A DNA stretch of 64,000 nucleotides from Flavobacteriales bacterium. GTDB taxonomy: Bacteria > Bacteroidota > Bacteroidia > Flavobacteriales_C > GCA-002722245. The stretch spans positions 124,001-188,000 of the forward strand of contig JAHEZL010000002.1 of the NCBI GenBank assembly GCA_023251095.1. The letters are read 5' to 3'. The notes beneath the pieces were generated by a model that was not told the DNA's origin, did not search any database, and saw only the letters and a program-made list of their open reading frames with translations. How positions within the stretch are numbered: the first letter of the stretch is position 1; each line of letters opens with the position of its first letter. Of the stretch, positions 34,569 through 42,641 are shown in pieces. The position numbers were made by a program, and so were the translations under genes.

Positions 34569-34620
34569 GCGCTAACAATGTGATCCTCAAATAAAAAAGG
34601 TATTTTTTTATAAGGGAGGC

Positions 34621-34628
34621 CAAAGATA
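34621..34628 (-). promoter_or_regulatory. candidate -7 box of the prs operon
   Basis: TATCTTTG on the minus strand matches TAnnTTTG. The expected start lies about 45 bases upstream of the prs ATG. A clear TTTG at the -33 position is missing (TTTC is found). An alternative uses this same TTTG as -33 and TACCTTTT 18 bases downstream as -7. Confidence 0.42.
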
Positions 34629-34638
34629 TGTAATTTAT

Positions 34639-34668
34639 TTTGAAAGTAGGAATTTTTGGATAAATTTG
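34639..34668 (+). promoter_or_regulatory. consensus Bacteroidota promoter of tRNA-Leu
   Basis: TTTG (34639-34642), 18 bases, then TAAATTTG (34661-34668) fit the -33/-7 consensus. Transcription would begin about 10 bases before the mature tRNA 5' end at 34686. It stands back to back with the prs promoter region. Confidence 0.68.
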
Positions 34669-34685
34669 CCCCCGCATTAACAAAT

Positions 34686-34767
34686 GCCTAGGTGGCGGAA
34701 TTGGTAGACGCACTAGACTCAAAATCTAGCGACTTCGGTCGTGGGGGTTCGATTCCCTTCCTGGGTA
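34686..34767 (+). tRNA. tRNA-Leu (anticodon CAA)
   Basis: An 82-base class II tRNA. The acceptor stem pairs GCCTAGG (34686-34692) with CCTGGGT (34760-34766), including two G-U pairs. The D arm contains GGCGGAATTGGTAGACGC. The anticodon stem is CTAGA/TCTAG with loop CTCAAAA, giving anticodon CAA (codon UUG). A long variable arm (GACTTCGGTCGTG) and T arm GGGGG-TTCGATT-CCCTT complete it. CCA is not encoded. Promoter upstream and terminator downstream are both visible, so it is probably a single-gene transcript. Confidence 0.96.
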
Positions 34768-34772
34768 CATAT

Positions 34773-34809
34773 CGGGAGCTTCGATTGAAAAATCGAAGCT
34801 CCCGTTTTT
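34773..34809 (+). terminator. intrinsic terminator of tRNA-Leu
   Basis: A perfect 14-bp stem (34773-34786 with 34791-34804, CGGGAGCTTCGATT) closed by a GAAA tetraloop and followed by TTTTT is a textbook rho-independent terminator, six bases after the tRNA. Confidence 0.9.
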
Positions 34810-35059
34810 ATTTCCCTTTGTCGCAAAGACAAATAAGCGATTGGCCCAAATACAGAATTCGTTTTTTCAGATTGTTATTCAATGCTTTTAATCTATTAGA
34901 AAGTGATTTTTTGCCTTTAGTAAGATTCTCCCATGTAAATATGTGAATGTTGCAATTTTTTTACAGAATTATATAACATTTTTTGTTTTCAGAGGATTAT
35001 TCTTGCGCCTCAAAAATCTAAAACACTCAACTCAATTATTACAATCAAAAGACAAAACA

Positions 35060-36250
35060 ATGGAAGCCGAACAAAATAATTTTAAAGTGCTTAAAAATCA
35101 ATACATACCTACAGCTGAATTCTACAGTCAGGTAATAGATAGCTTGCAAGAGTATTCAATTTTTACAGTGGATACAGACCTGGTAATTAATAGCTGGAAT
35201 TCCGGTGCAACAAAAATATTTCAATATGAAACAGATGAAATTATTGGAAAACATTTTGAGGTGATTTTTACAGAAGAAGATAAAAAAATAGGTGCTCCTG
35301 CGCTTGAAATTGAAACAGCATTGAAAGAAGGAAGAGCAGTAGATAACAAATGGCACATATGCAAAGACGGAAGTAAATTTTACGCGTACGGATTAGTTTT
35401 TCCACTACTCGGAATAAATGGCGAAATGTTGGGCTATGTCAAAATTCTAAGGGATTTAACCGAAAGAAAAAAATCAGAAGATTCAATTGCTAAACATATA
35501 AAGGAATTGGAAGAGCTCAACACGCATAAAGAAAGCGTTTTGGCTATTTTGTCTCACGATTTAAGAAGCCCGTTAGCCGGGATTATTAGTACTGCGGAGT
35601 ATTTGAAATCGAATTATGATAAAATGAAACCCGATGCAGTAAAGGAAATGTTGGATCTCCTTCATAAATCTACGAAAGATGAGTTGGAGATGCTGGATTA
35701 TTTAGTAGAATGGGCAAGAATAAAATATGCATCAGATGTATTTACTCCTGCGAAAATAAAACTTGGTGAGTATGTGAAAAAAGTTTTTGATACTTTAAAT
35801 GAGAGCGCTGCAATAAAAACAATTAATCTTCATCACGAAATTCATGAAAACACAAGTGTTTTTGCTGATGGGAAAATGCTGCTCTCCATTCTTCAAAACA
35901 TAGTTTCAAATGCATTAAAACATACCGGCACAGGAGGAAATGTCACAATTACTACAAAGCACACTGAGGATAAAATTATTGTTGAAATAAAGGATACGGG
36001 AATTGGCATGTCTAAGGAAATGCGCGAGAAGCTTTTTACACCACAACTGAATTCTCTTTCGAAAGAGAGAGAAAAGGATAAGGGCGCCGGAATTGGTTTA
36101 TTGTTGGTAAAAGGGTTCCTGGAAAAAAATGGTGGCGAAATTTGGGTTGAAAGTGTTGTTGATGAAGGATCTTCCTTTTATTTTACACTTCCTGTTGAGA
36201 AGCCGTTAACTGTAATCGAGAATTTAAACAAGATCGATGATCTTGCTTAA
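35060..36250 (+). CDS. PAS-domain sensor histidine kinase
   Basis: A soluble kinase of 396 aa from the ATG at 35060. The frame is open from 34943, but the first 39 codons there lack similarity and lie in AT-rich sequence. The PAS domain spans about residues 17-125 (VIDSLQEYSIFTVDTDLVI, ILRDLTERKKSEDS linker). HisKA has phospho-acceptor His near 166 in AILSHDLRSPLAGIIS, and the HATPase_c boxes are N (NIVSNALKHT), G1 (DTGIGMS) and G2 (GAGIGLLLVKGFLE). There are no transmembrane helices, so it senses a cytoplasmic signal. No response regulator is nearby. The 255 bases between the tRNA terminator and this start hold nothing else clear. Confidence 0.93.
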   Translation: MEAEQNNFKVLKNQYIPTAEFYSQVIDSLQEYSIFTVDTDLVINSWNSGATKIFQYETDEIIGKHFEVIFTEEDKKIGAPALEIETALKEGRAVDNKWHICKDGSKFYAYGLVFPLLGINGEMLGYVKILRDLTERKKSEDSIAKHIKELEELNTHKESVLAILSHDLRSPLAGIISTAEYLKSNYDKMKPDAVKEMLDLLHKSTKDELEMLDYLVEWARIKYASDVFTPAKIKLGEYVKKVFDTLNESAAIKTINLHHEIHENTSVFADGKMLLSILQNIVSNALKHTGTGGNVTITTKHTEDKIIVEIKDTGIGMSKEMREKLFTPQLNSLSKEREKDKGAGIGLLLVKGFLEKNGGEIWVESVVDEGSSFYFTLPVEKPLTVIENLNKIDDLA

Positions 36251-36418
36251 TTCACATGTGTTCTAAGCAATGATTGATTGATAGTAGCTCAGGCGATGAT
36301 TCCGGCTCTTTTGTTTTTAGTGAATCACTATTTTCTGCTTTTTTTGTTTCGTTAAAGGAGGCAATTTCCATGACTCCGGCTTCGTATAGTAGTTCAAACC
36401 ACTATTAATTCGAATACC
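36251..36418. other. intergenic region with a Shine-Dalgarno-like site and 12-codon ORF
   Basis: Between the PAS kinase and the next gene lies the sequence AAAGGAGG (36354-36361), eight bases before an ATG at 36370. That ATG opens a 12-codon frame (MTPASYSSSNHY, stop 36406-36408) just upstream of the next gene's ATG at 36419. Strong Shine-Dalgarno sites are uncommon in Bacteroidota. It may be a leader peptide or chance. Confidence 0.3.
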
Positions 36419-36910
36419 ATGCAAAGCAAAAAATTAATGACACTTTTTTTAATGTGCTTCTCTACAGCACTTTTTTCTCAAACACTGAATTATACAGTTG
36501 ATACGCTTAAATCTAAAGAGCAATTCATTTCCCTTGATTCCCTTAAGTCGATTTATGAACGAGAAGCGATTTATCTTCAGGGCACCCACTATGTAAAAGG
36601 GGGTGAAAAATTTGCACAGGGGATTTTTCAAGAAAAATTATTGAAAGAATTTTCTAAATCAGAAGAAGCTAAAATTGAAGTGCAAAAATTCAAAAGATTA
36701 AAATCCTTGTCGGCCCCTTTGCTTTTGATAGCAACCATAGGTGTTACATCTAGTATTGCAGTTCTCAATCCGGTTTTATCTCTCGTATTTTTGATTCCCG
36801 ATTTTGCCGCTCTTTATTTTGATATTAAAGCGGTAAAGCATCTTGAAAAAGCACGATGGCTATACAATAGGGATGTTGTCATCAACGGAGCAAAAAGCAT
36901 GTTGAAATAA
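36419..36910 (+). CDS. hypothetical exported membrane protein
   Basis: A 163-aa protein with an N-terminal signal peptide (about residues 1-20, ending LFSQ), a polar region with FQEKLLKEFSKSEEAKIEV, then two hydrophobic helices near residues 98-118 and 119-138 and a basic C-terminus. No family is recognised. It lies between the PAS kinase and dCMP deaminase on the same strand, with 168 and 60 bases of spacing, so it may be transcribed alone. Confidence 0.65.
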   Translation: MQSKKLMTLFLMCFSTALFSQTLNYTVDTLKSKEQFISLDSLKSIYEREAIYLQGTHYVKGGEKFAQGIFQEKLLKEFSKSEEAKIEVQKFKRLKSLSAPLLLIATIGVTSSIAVLNPVLSLVFLIPDFAALYFDIKAVKHLEKARWLYNRDVVINGAKSMLK

Positions 36911-36958
36911 GGCATCGAAATAGAGAGGGTTTCTATTTCTCAATCTCCCTTCTCTTGC

Positions 36959-36966
36959 TATCTTTG
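36959..36966 (+). promoter_or_regulatory. -7-like box just before the dCMP deaminase start
   Basis: TATCTTTG fits TAnnTTTG, only four bases before the ATG at 36971. If used, the transcript would be leaderless or nearly so. No good -33 TTTG is present at the right distance. Confidence 0.35.
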
Positions 36967-36970
36967 CCTT

Positions 36971-37429
36971 ATGGACAAAAATGCGCTCACTTACGAAAAC
37001 CATGTAAAACAAAGAAGATACGACGTTGCCTATCTTAAAATGGCTATTGAATGGGCAAAATTGTCGCATTGCACACGAAAACAAGTGGGGGCCATCATTG
37101 TAAAAAACGGAATGATCATCAGCGACGGGTACAATGGAACACCTTCTGGTTTCGATAATTGCTGTGAAAACGAAAGCAACGAAACACATTGGTACGTGCT
37201 GCATGCCGAGGCTAACGCTATTTTAAAACTGGCCAAATCCACCAACAGCGGTGAAGGAGCAACACTTTATATTACTTTATCCCCTTGTAAAGATTGCAGC
37301 AAATTAATTTTACAATCGGGAATAAAAAGAGTGGTGTATATGAATGCCTATAAAGATGATGAAGGCATAGCTTTCCTTTCCAAATCCGACATTCAGATTA
37401 CTCACCTTCCCGTTTTGGAGAATGAGTAA
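36971..37429 (+). CDS. dCMP deaminase
   Basis: A 152-aa zinc deaminase converting dCMP to dUMP for dTMP synthesis. The zinc site is complete: HAEANAIL (His and catalytic Glu) and SPCKDCSKLI (two Cys), with upstream ligand-region residues NGTPSGFDNCCE that are typical of dCMP rather than riboflavin-type deaminases. It overlaps the next gene (S41 protease) by 8 bases (ATGAGTAA), so translation is coupled. Together with dut at 3070-3507 the window holds two ways to make dUMP. Confidence 0.93.
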   Translation: MDKNALTYENHVKQRRYDVAYLKMAIEWAKLSHCTRKQVGAIIVKNGMIISDGYNGTPSGFDNCCENESNETHWYVLHAEANAILKLAKSTNSGEGATLYITLSPCKDCSKLILQSGIKRVVYMNAYKDDEGIAFLSKSDIQITHLPVLENE

Positions 37430-38996
37430 ATTCTCGAAAATATATTATTTCCCCATTTATATAGCGATTATTTTAATCGTAGGAATATATATAGGAAAGT
37501 CTTTGCCGGCAGGGCGATCCTCTTCTTTTTCCGTTTCATCAAAATCCGATTCTTTGGCCAATGAGGTTTACAATCTGGCAGAAATGCTGGAGTTGGTGAA
37601 AGAAAATTATGTGGATTCGGTGGACGTTACCAAAATCGCCCAAAAGGGAATCAATGATTTATTGAAACAACTCGATCCTCATTCTGCCTATGTTCCTTCT
37701 GCCATGGTGGAAAAAATGAATGAATCTTTAAAAGGAAGTTTTGAAGGAATAGGAATGGAATTCACGCTTTTTAAAGACACTATTGTTGTGGTGAAGCCTG
37801 TTTCGGGCGGACCATCAGAAGCTGTTGGATTGCAGCCCGGAGATAAAATCCTGAAAATTGAAGGAAAAAATATTGCGGGCATCGGATTGAAAACAGAAGA
37901 AATCATTAAAAAATTGCGCGGTAAAAGAGGAACGGTAGTGAATATTTCTGTTTGGAGAAAAGGAGAAACCAAACTTTTGCCTTTTTCCATCACCCGTGCC
38001 GAAATCCCTATTCACAGTGTGGAAGCGGCATACATGATAGATTCGGTCACTGCTTATTTTAAAATTTCGGAGTTTGCCGAAAATACTATGCAGGAATTAA
38101 AAGCGAGTTATCCTTATGCCAATAAAAAAGTAAAAAACATCATTGTGGATTTGCGCAGCAACGGCGGCGGATATTTAAATACCTGTACAGATCTGGCCGA
38201 TGAATTTTTAAAAGACAGGGAGTTAATTGTTTACACCGACGACAGGCAACACCACGAAAAGAAAATGTTTGCCACCGAGAAAGGGCAGTTTGAAAAGGCC
38301 AAAGTTTTTGTGCTCATCAATCATGAATCGGCATCGGCCAGTGAAATTTTTGCTGGAGCCATTCAGGACAACGACAGAGGCACACTGATAGGAGAGCGCA
38401 CTTTTGGAAAAGGTCTGGTGCAGGAAGTTTTCCCTTTGTCGGATGGCGGTCAGATGCGTTTAACGGTTTCAAGATATTACACTCCTTCGGGCCGTTGCAT
38501 CCAAAGAGAGTACAAAGGACTGGAATATGAAGAGTACAGCACGGGCCATTTTGACGATGCTAAAACCGATACCACAAAAGTTTTTTATACCAAAAACAAA
38601 CGCAAGGTGTATGCCTGTGGCGGAGTGCTTCCCGATGTTGTTATTGCTCCCGATTCAAGTATTCAATGGGAACGCATGACCGATCTTTATGAGGATGATT
38701 TTGTGCGTAAAGCGGGATTGCAGTATTTTTTAAATCATAAAAAAGAACTCAAAACGTTAACGGCTGAGCAATTCATTGCGTCTGCGGCCATTCAGGCCGA
38801 TATTAAAAAAGAGGTATTGCGACAGTTGGCAACATCCACCTTGCTTAAAAAACAAATCAATCCCGCCACTTATGCATACCTCATCAATGAGGTAAGGGCC
38901 GTTGTTGCTAAAAGTGTTTGGGACAGCAATGCCTATTATAAAGTGCTGATGCAGCATGATTCTTATATCACCTATGTTTTAAGCAAGCTTCCTTAA
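37422..38996 (+). CDS. C-terminal processing peptidase (S41 family)
   Basis: A 524-aa periplasmic serine protease. One N-terminal membrane anchor (about residues 9-27) precedes a helical segment with AQKGINDLLKQLDPHSAYV, a PDZ domain (about 90-165, VGLQPGDKILKIEGKNI), and the S41 catalytic core. The nucleophile Ser lies in NHESASASEIFAGAI and the general base Lys in GERTFGKGLVQ; IIVDLRSNGGGYL is the usual supporting strand. A C-terminal region of about 130 residues follows. Such enzymes trim periplasmic or exported proteins. It starts inside the dCMP deaminase gene by 8 bases and precedes rluB. Confidence 0.95.
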   Translation: MSKFSKIYYFPIYIAIILIVGIYIGKSLPAGRSSSFSVSSKSDSLANEVYNLAEMLELVKENYVDSVDVTKIAQKGINDLLKQLDPHSAYVPSAMVEKMNESLKGSFEGIGMEFTLFKDTIVVVKPVSGGPSEAVGLQPGDKILKIEGKNIAGIGLKTEEIIKKLRGKRGTVVNISVWRKGETKLLPFSITRAEIPIHSVEAAYMIDSVTAYFKISEFAENTMQELKASYPYANKKVKNIIVDLRSNGGGYLNTCTDLADEFLKDRELIVYTDDRQHHEKKMFATEKGQFEKAKVFVLINHESASASEIFAGAIQDNDRGTLIGERTFGKGLVQEVFPLSDGGQMRLTVSRYYTPSGRCIQREYKGLEYEEYSTGHFDDAKTDTTKVFYTKNKRKVYACGGVLPDVVIAPDSSIQWERMTDLYEDDFVRKAGLQYFLNHKKELKTLTAEQFIASAAIQADIKKEVLRQLATSTLLKKQINPATYAYLINEVRAVVAKSVWDSNAYYKVLMQHDSYITYVLSKLP

Positions 38997-39043
38997 CACT
39001 TACTTCTCGCAACAATATTGTATTTTTACTTCAAATTGAAGAT

Positions 39044-40021
39044 ATGGCCACAGACAGAGATGCTTCCGGTAAAGGAAGAAACAGAGGCAGAAAGCCAACA
39101 GAAAAAAGAGAAAGCGCGAGCTTTTCAAGGCAATCGAAACCAACTCCTGAAAAAAAAGGATTTAAGTTTAAAAAACCTGAAAAACCCGCGCCAACAAAAG
39201 CAAAGAGCGATGGAGTGAAACCCGAAGAGAAAAAGGAATATTCAAAACCTTTTCAGAAAGTTGCTAAAAAGAAACTGGTTTCCAAACCCGAAACTTTTAA
39301 AGAAGATGATGGCTTCATCCGTCTCAATAAATATATTTCTAATGCAGGTGTTTGTTCACGAAGAGAAGCCGATGAGCTGATTAAAGTGGGTGCGGTTTCC
39401 GTGAATGGAAAGGTTGTGACTGAAGTGGGGACCAAAGTTTTGGTTACCGATAAAGTTCAATACGGAAAAGAGACTTTAAAACCGGAGAAGAATGTTTATG
39501 TTCTCTTAAATAAACCGAAGGATTTTGTGACTACCTCTGATGATCCGCAAAACCGCAGAACGGTGATGGAATTGCTCAAAGGAATTGGAAAATTCAGAGT
39601 TTATCCTGTTGGTCGCCTCGACAGAATGACTACAGGAGTATTGCTGTTTACCAATGACGGCGAGCTTACCCAAAAATTACTGCATCCTAAACATCTCGTG
39701 AAAAAAATCTATCATGTTGAAATCCATCGTGGGATAGATTTGGATCATTTTAAATCCATCACTGAAGGAATCATCCTGGAAGATGGATTTATTAAACCCG
39801 ATGCGCTGGAATATGCCAGCAAAGACAATAAAAAAGAATTGGGAATTGAAATACATTCGGGCCGTAACCGTATTGTGAGAAGAATATTTGAACACTTCAA
39901 TTACAATGTGTTAAAACTAGACAGAGTTTATTTTGCCGGCTTAACCAAAAAAGATTTGCCACGCGGTAAATGGAGATTCCTCACCGAAAGTGAGGTTCGG
40001 TTTTTGAAGATGCTGGGATAG
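39044..40021 (+). CDS. RluB/RsuA-family pseudouridine synthase with basic N-terminal extension
   Basis: A 325-aa rRNA pseudouridine synthase. The first about 85 residues are highly charged and Lys/Pro-rich (GKGRNRGRKPTEKRESA; KPFQKVAKKK), likely disordered and RNA-binding. An S4 domain (IRLNKYISNAGVCSRREADELI) follows, then the catalytic core with VYPVGRLDRMTTGVLLFTNDG, in which the catalytic Asp lies near residue 192. The family acts on 23S or 16S rRNA; the RluB/RluE/RluF/RsuA branch is indicated. The Lys-rich extension is common in Bacteroidota homologs. It stands between the S41 protease and an AsmA-like gene. Confidence 0.93.
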   Translation: MATDRDASGKGRNRGRKPTEKRESASFSRQSKPTPEKKGFKFKKPEKPAPTKAKSDGVKPEEKKEYSKPFQKVAKKKLVSKPETFKEDDGFIRLNKYISNAGVCSRREADELIKVGAVSVNGKVVTEVGTKVLVTDKVQYGKETLKPEKNVYVLLNKPKDFVTTSDDPQNRRTVMELLKGIGKFRVYPVGRLDRMTTGVLLFTNDGELTQKLLHPKHLVKKIYHVEIHRGIDLDHFKSITEGIILEDGFIKPDALEYASKDNKKELGIEIHSGRNRIVRRIFEHFNYNVLKLDRVYFAGLTKKDLPRGKWRFLTESEVRFLKMLG

Positions 40022-40036
40022 AAACGCTTTTTTTTC

Positions 40037-42586
40037 GTGAAAAGAAAACTCAAAATAACAGGCCTCATTATTTTAGGATTGCTTCTGCTTCTTATTCTCA
40101 CAGGCGTTGTTATTGGCACTGTTTATCAGGATGAGGTGAAGGGGATGGTGATGACGGAGTTGCGCAAGAACTTATCGCGCGATATCAAAGTAAACGACAA
40201 CGACATTCATTTTTCTCTCTTTTCTAAATTCCCTAAAGCTTCCGTTGAAATCAATGATATTACTGTCCCGGGCATGCACAAAGGCTCGCCGAATCTGATC
40301 AAAGTAAAAAAACTCTATTTGCTTTTCGATATGTTTTCGGTGTTCACCAATAATTTTGAAATTGACGCCATTGATGTTCAGGACGGTGAAGTGAATGTGG
40401 GTTATGAAGAGGGCGACAAAGCAAACTTTTACATCTGGAAGGAAAGTGCTGATGACGCTGAGGAATCAAAGGTGACCGTTAATTTAACGATGATCAATCT
40501 CGACAATGTTTTATTTTCTTATTTCAATGAAGATGAACAAAGCAAATATTCTTTTCTGCTCGAAAAAATAGATTTGTATCCCGTGTTCAATGAAAGTAAT
40601 ATCAGCTTTGCTTCTGAAGGAAACCTACTTTTGAAGAAATTAAAAAACTCAGATTTTGTTTTTGAAAAAGATGTGGAAATTGATCACCATATTAAAGGCG
40701 GATTTTTTTATTTCGATACCGATTTATTGAAGATCCGAGAAATGGAAATGGAGCTGGGAGGAAAGATTGTAGTGAACGGCAGCGGCTCTATGCAGGATAA
40801 AAAAGACGGACTCTATTTTGATTTTAAAACCGAAACCGAAAAAGTGAGCATTGAGGATTTAATCGCACTTTTTCCCGAGTCGTATTTAGAAGATATTTTG
40901 CCCTTAAAACCCGAAGGAGAAAGTTCTTTAAAAATAGCAATCACCAATAAAAGCGATGTGGTGCGCTCTCCTGATATTAAACTTGATTTTGATTGCAAAG
41001 ATTTGCAACTTCTTTTGCCTGAAGATCAAATCACACTGGATAACATACAAGCCAAAGGACATTATTTTTACGATGGCGGAAATGTTGTGAATCCGCACTC
41101 CATCAACATTAAAGAGTATTTAATGAAGTTTGGCGACAGCTATATCAAGGGAGAAATAGAGCTCTCAGAATTAAAAAATCCTTACATCAGCTTAAAAGGC
41201 GAAGCTGATATTTTGCTGGAGGATTTGCACAAAAAAATAAAAATCGCAAAGGTGGAGGACCTCTCGGGAAGAACGCATACTACTTTCAATTTTCAGGGAA
41301 AACTGGCCGATATTTTTATTGAAAAGGATATTCGCTATTTGCAGCTTTTTAAATCCGATGGAGAAATTACTTTTTCCGGTGTAAACGTTAAGTTGCTCGA
41401 TGATCCTAATCAATACAAGGATATCAAAGGAAAAATAAGTTTTAACAACAGAGATTTTATGGTAGACAGCATTGTCGGTTTTGCCAACTCTACCGATTTC
41501 ATGATTCAGGGAAAAGTGCCCGATGTGTTTTTGTTTTTGCTGGGACAATCGAATTTTAAAATGACAGCTTCCGTTCACTCCAATTTCTTCAATATGGATG
41601 AGTTTTTATCGGAAAGCGAATCTGCTTCTGATGATGATTATAAATTAAGTTTTCCGGCTAATACCGATCTGACTTTGAAATTTGATATCGGGAAATTTAT
41701 TTTCCGGAAATTTGAAGCCACTGAGGTGAAAGGCTCGGCCAGCCTGCAGGATCAGCTTCTGGTTTTAAATGAATTCAACTGTAAAACCGGCGACGGAAAA
41801 GCAAAATTATACGGTTCGGTGGAAATACAAAATGCCAATAAAATAGTTTTCGACTGCAATGGTACTCTGGATAGAATCAACGTTAAAAAACTGTTTTACC
41901 AGTTTGAAAATTTCTCTCAGGATTTCATAATGGATAAAAATATTGAAGGCTTTTTGTCCAGTGATATTCACTTTAAGGCCGAATCCGATTCGGCTTTAAA
42001 CATTAATATGGCGAAGATGTACACGCTGGCACACATCAAAATTGAAAACGGAAAATTGATTTCTTTGCCTTCTATGCTGGAGCTGGATGAGTTTTTGTCC
42101 AAAGAATATAAAATGAAATTCAATGATCTGGCAAACTTGTCGTTTTCTACTTTGGAGAACGACATTAAAATTGAAAACAGCACTATTTTAATTCCCAATA
42201 TGGTGATTAAATCATCGGCGCTAAACATGGAAATTTCGGGTGAACATACTTTTGATATGGTGATTGATTACCATTTTAAAATAAAAAGCTCGGAGTTGAT
42301 GAAGGCCTATAAAAGCAAGAAAAAACGCGACAATGAATTTATTGAACAGGAAGAAGACATCAGTGAAACCATTCCCTTTTACATGAAGGGAACTACCGAA
42401 AAACCTGAGTTTGGCTACGATAAAGCGGTGAGAAAAGAACTGGCGAAAAGTAAAATGGAGAAGGAAAAAGAGAAATTTAAAGATGCTTTTAAAAAGGAAT
42501 TCGGATCAAAAAAGGAAGAAAAGAAGGACGATAAAAAACAAGTGGAGGATGATTCGCGTTTTGATGTGAAATGGGAGGATAACTGA
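40037..42586 (+). CDS. AsmA-like envelope protein
   Basis: An 849-aa protein with an N-terminal membrane helix (about residues 8-28) and a long periplasmic beta-rich domain. The start codon is GTG. The N-terminal segment after the helix (LSRDIKVNDNDIHFSLFSKFPKASVEI) is the AsmA signature, and the C-terminal AsmA_2-type region (NINMAKMYTLAHIKIENGKL, HTFDMVIDYHFKI) is also seen, followed by a charged Lys/Glu/Asp-rich tail. AsmA/TamB-like proteins form bridges for phospholipid transport to the outer membrane. The stop codon lies within the first of two hairpins at 42584-42618. It is followed by a histidine kinase gene. Confidence 0.88.
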   Translation: MKRKLKITGLIILGLLLLLILTGVVIGTVYQDEVKGMVMTELRKNLSRDIKVNDNDIHFSLFSKFPKASVEINDITVPGMHKGSPNLIKVKKLYLLFDMFSVFTNNFEIDAIDVQDGEVNVGYEEGDKANFYIWKESADDAEESKVTVNLTMINLDNVLFSYFNEDEQSKYSFLLEKIDLYPVFNESNISFASEGNLLLKKLKNSDFVFEKDVEIDHHIKGGFFYFDTDLLKIREMEMELGGKIVVNGSGSMQDKKDGLYFDFKTETEKVSIEDLIALFPESYLEDILPLKPEGESSLKIAITNKSDVVRSPDIKLDFDCKDLQLLLPEDQITLDNIQAKGHYFYDGGNVVNPHSINIKEYLMKFGDSYIKGEIELSELKNPYISLKGEADILLEDLHKKIKIAKVEDLSGRTHTTFNFQGKLADIFIEKDIRYLQLFKSDGEITFSGVNVKLLDDPNQYKDIKGKISFNNRDFMVDSIVGFANSTDFMIQGKVPDVFLFLLGQSNFKMTASVHSNFFNMDEFLSESESASDDDYKLSFPANTDLTLKFDIGKFIFRKFEATEVKGSASLQDQLLVLNEFNCKTGDGKAKLYGSVEIQNANKIVFDCNGTLDRINVKKLFYQFENFSQDFIMDKNIEGFLSSDIHFKAESDSALNINMAKMYTLAHIKIENGKLISLPSMLELDEFLSKEYKMKFNDLANLSFSTLENDIKIENSTILIPNMVIKSSALNMEISGEHTFDMVIDYHFKIKSSELMKAYKSKKKRDNEFIEQEEDISETIPFYMKGTTEKPEFGYDKAVRKELAKSKMEKEKEKFKDAFKKEFGSKKEEKKDDKKQVEDDSRFDVKWEDN

Positions 42587-42618
42587 CAGCAGGAAGCTGT
42601 CATCCGCCGGTTGGCGGA
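42584..42618. repeat. double hairpin at the 3' end of the AsmA-like gene
   Basis: TGACAGC (42584-42590) pairs with GCTGTCA (42596-42602) around AGGAA; its first three bases are the stop codon of the upstream gene. Directly after it TCCGCC (42603-42608) pairs with GGCGGA (42613-42618) around GGTT. The following aaggatct makes the reverse complement read AGATCCTTCCGCC..., a phrase I associate with dispersed bacterial intergenic repeats. No T-tract follows. Confidence 0.7.
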
Positions 42619-42641
42619 AGGATCTCAATTAATAAAATGAA

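Noticed and set aside
34692-34946. An 84-aa frame starting inside tRNA-Leu
   Set aside because: It runs through the tRNA and its terminator hairpin, so it cannot be a sensible gene.
34943-35059. N-terminal 39-codon extension of the PAS kinase
   Set aside because: The extension is hydrophobic, AT-rich and unlike the family; the ATG at 35060 gives a normal PAS start.
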